64,000 nucleotides of DNA from positions 83,473,888 through 83,537,887 of the forward strand of contig NC_084796.1 of NCBI RefSeq assembly GCF_963169125.1, read 5' to 3'. The DNA is from Humulus lupulus (Eukaryota > Streptophyta > Magnoliopsida > Rosales > Cannabaceae). This document shows, in pieces, positions 62,449 through 64,000 of this stretch (positions within the stretch are counted from its first letter, which is position 1; the number at the start of each line of letters is the position of its first letter). The translations under genes were made by a program, and so were the position numbers. Below the pieces are notes generated by a model. It worked only from the letters and a program-made list of their open reading frames with translations, did no database searches and had not been told where the DNA came from.

Positions 62449-62460
62449 CTCTATAAATAG
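62449..62460 (+). promoter_or_regulatory. TATA box of the long LTR
   Basis: ctctaTAAATAGgagcc, followed about 40 bp on by cacaacaacatttctatcc, is a typical plant retrotransposon promoter layout. Confidence 0.6.
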
Positions 62461-63004
62461 GAGCCTATAGCTCACTTGAAAGACACAACAACATTTCTAT
62501 CCATTAGAGCACTAAGCTAGAAACACCTTGAGGCTTGATAATTCTAGAAAGCATTTCCAATATCTGAGAGAGATCCCTTAGTGCTTGAGTTAGGGGAAAT
62601 AAGCTTTTGGAAAAAGGTTTTAAACCTTGTTCAAGTTGGTGATCCCCAACCCTCTTCACTTAGGTTGTGCAAGTGAGAGTTTACTTGTGTTTCTGTTATT
62701 CATTTTATTCTATTGTTTTCCTTCTTATTCTCTTGTTCTATTTACTTGTATATTTTGTTTAAGAGTTGTAATCTTTTCTTTTGGTCCAAACACTTTATTT
62801 TACTTGTAATCTTTTGCTTAGAGTTGTATTCTCACTATTCTCTTCTTCTTCATCATCTTCTTCCTTTTATTTGTTTATTTGTAATTTTCAGTTATAAAGT
62901 TGTGACCTTATTTAATCAATCTATATTTATTTGTAATATTATTGCATAGAGTTGTAATATTCTTACCCATTTCCATTGAGGCAATCTAATTTTTCCTAAC
63001 ATGA

Positions 63005-63061
63005 ACTACGTTTGACTTGATTCCTATAAAAGGATACGTTTGACTTGATTCCTATAAAAGG
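63005..63061. repeat. 28-bp direct repeat, two copies
   Basis: tacgtttgacttgattccta plus taaaagga occurs twice back to back without a mismatch, just before the presumed PBS at 63117. Each unit carries TATAAAAGGA, itself a TATA-like string. Confidence 0.85.
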
Positions 63062-63188
63062 ACCCATTCTCCTTTTCATCTCCAACTATGATGACTATTC
63101 TAGAACTTTAAAATTTTGGTGCTGATTGTGTTTACCGTTTTCAGGAAAAATTGCACCACAACTGATAGTTTACTTCCACAAGTTACCA

Positions 63189-64000
63189 ATGACCTCTTCT
63201 AACCAAGGAGAGAAAAAGAATCGCTTCCTGGCGGCATTCTCTATTGATCGGGTACCCATTTCATATAGTGTACCCAAACTTGTAGAGGATGTGAACAAAG
63301 CTAGACCAGCTAGAAAGGCTGAAAAGGAAAAGTTGCGAAGGATGTCTCTAAGACTCAGCAAGCCTTGAGAGGCAAAGATGCGAAAGGCTTCAAAAAGAGG
63401 CAAACCTAGTCAATGAAGAGATCCATTTCAAAGGTTGGTAAGGCGGAAGAGAAGCCAACAACCAAAGGTTGTTCCATAACCACACAGAAGGAATGGGGTC
63501 AGGAGTGTTTCATGATCAGTTCCATCCTGATTTTCTTGCCCACTATCACTTCAGTGATGGTTATTGCTGCAAAGGAAACTGAAGCAAAGTCGATTTTTTG
63601 AATGCTAGGAGGCAGGAAGGCAACAAGAGGCAGGAAAGGAACAAGAGACAAGAAGGCAATAACAATATCACCCTTGCCAAATCCTCTTGAAACAAGGGAA
63701 TTGGTAAGGGATGAGCTGATCAAGCCTGCGATCGTAATACATGCCAAACACCAAGGCCAACAGAGGGTATCCGTTGAGGACAGTGAACACCCATTATAAC
63801 ATCTAAGACTAGATGAAGGGTGTACAGTGTCTCATACCCTCTCAAAGAAGGCTAGAAGTGACAATGTAAGGTCTCCCAAAGCAAACCCTAATCCGTTCCT
63901 AAAACAACATGGTGATTGGGTGTTCCTTCAGGGATATCGACCAACAAGAGTCACTTCAAATATCGAGCCTACACCCTATACAGGACCCATAACTCGATCG
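63189..64000 (+). pseudogene. Gag-like internal remnant, cut by the window end
   Basis: From the ATG at 63189 the frame reads MTSSNQGEKKNRFLAAFSID and ENVNK/RKAEKEKL-type charged sequence to a stop at 63366-63368. A second frame (63413-63799, one internal TGA) is Lys/Arg-rich. The last bases encode YTGPITRS, a string typical of plant retrotransposon gag. No zinc knuckle, protease or RT is visible before the edge. I take it as the start of the internal region of the long-LTR element; the evidence is weak. Confidence 0.35.

Larger units (their letters stand above)
59508..63116 (+). mobile_element. Long LTR of a further retrotransposon (plus orientation)
   Basis: It starts TGTTGAACAAA exactly where the family B LTR breaks off (tgagctc). 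It contains a TATA box at 62449-62460 with a polymerase II-like leader and is followed by a TGGTGCTGATTG sequence that could be a decayed tRNA-Asp-type PBS, then gag-like coding. If so, the LTR is about 3.6 kb. The second LTR would lie beyond the window. The 3' end of the LTR is uncertain. Confidence 0.5.

Overview
The window is nuclear DNA of a flowering plant, most likely a eudicot. It is AT-rich and almost entirely made of mobile elements. The host-type coding sequences are spliced and plant-specific (COG7-like and MAP70-like exons with introns), and the elements are plant Ty3/gypsy (Tekay/Del chromovirus and Athila-like), Ty1/copia and CACTA types. I see no intact host gene, no rRNA or tRNA gene and no bacterial feature. 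The species cannot be named from this alone.

Layout. 1-4227 is AT-rich with a decayed Ty1/copia RT fragment (about 2672-3010). 4228-10700 is an old plus-strand Ty3/gypsy relic: an LTR (4228-9053) interrupted by a second, minus-strand LTR (about 5364-8101), then an iMet primer-binding site and decayed internal sequence. A GC-rich 36-bp tandem repeat lies at 10840-11190. 12007-21901 is a family 'B' solo LTR split by a very young, nearly intact Tekay-type element (13102-21026, TSD GTAAG, two 1483-bp LTRs with three differences seen, one amber codon inside RT). 22229-28917 is a CACTA-type transposon (TSD TCT) without transposase. It carries two captured host gene pieces: two MAP70 exons (+) and nine COG7 exons with introns (-).

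29166-46866 is an old minus-strand Ty3/gypsy element 'A'. Its pol is split by an Athila-like gag/protease-only element 'C' (33958-42956), whose right LTR is split by a family B solo LTR (40805-42711, TSD AAAGT). 48016-49195 is a decayed copia pol (-), cut by a family B element (49196-59507, -). That element's RT is split by an unrelated solo LTR (53569-55031, TSD AGACC), and its right LTR is cut by another long LTR (59508 to about 63116) that runs into a gag-like relic at the window end.

The genes do not form a pathway; the window is a stratigraphy of nested insertions. The main points of interest are the CACTA element with two captured genes, a motif lying 320-390 bp from the 3' end of five different LTR families, a palindrome cluster 180-320 bp upstream of the family B TATA box, and reading frames of unknown function between 5' LTR and gag in elements A and B. 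Readings and counts were made by eye; no alignment or database search was run.
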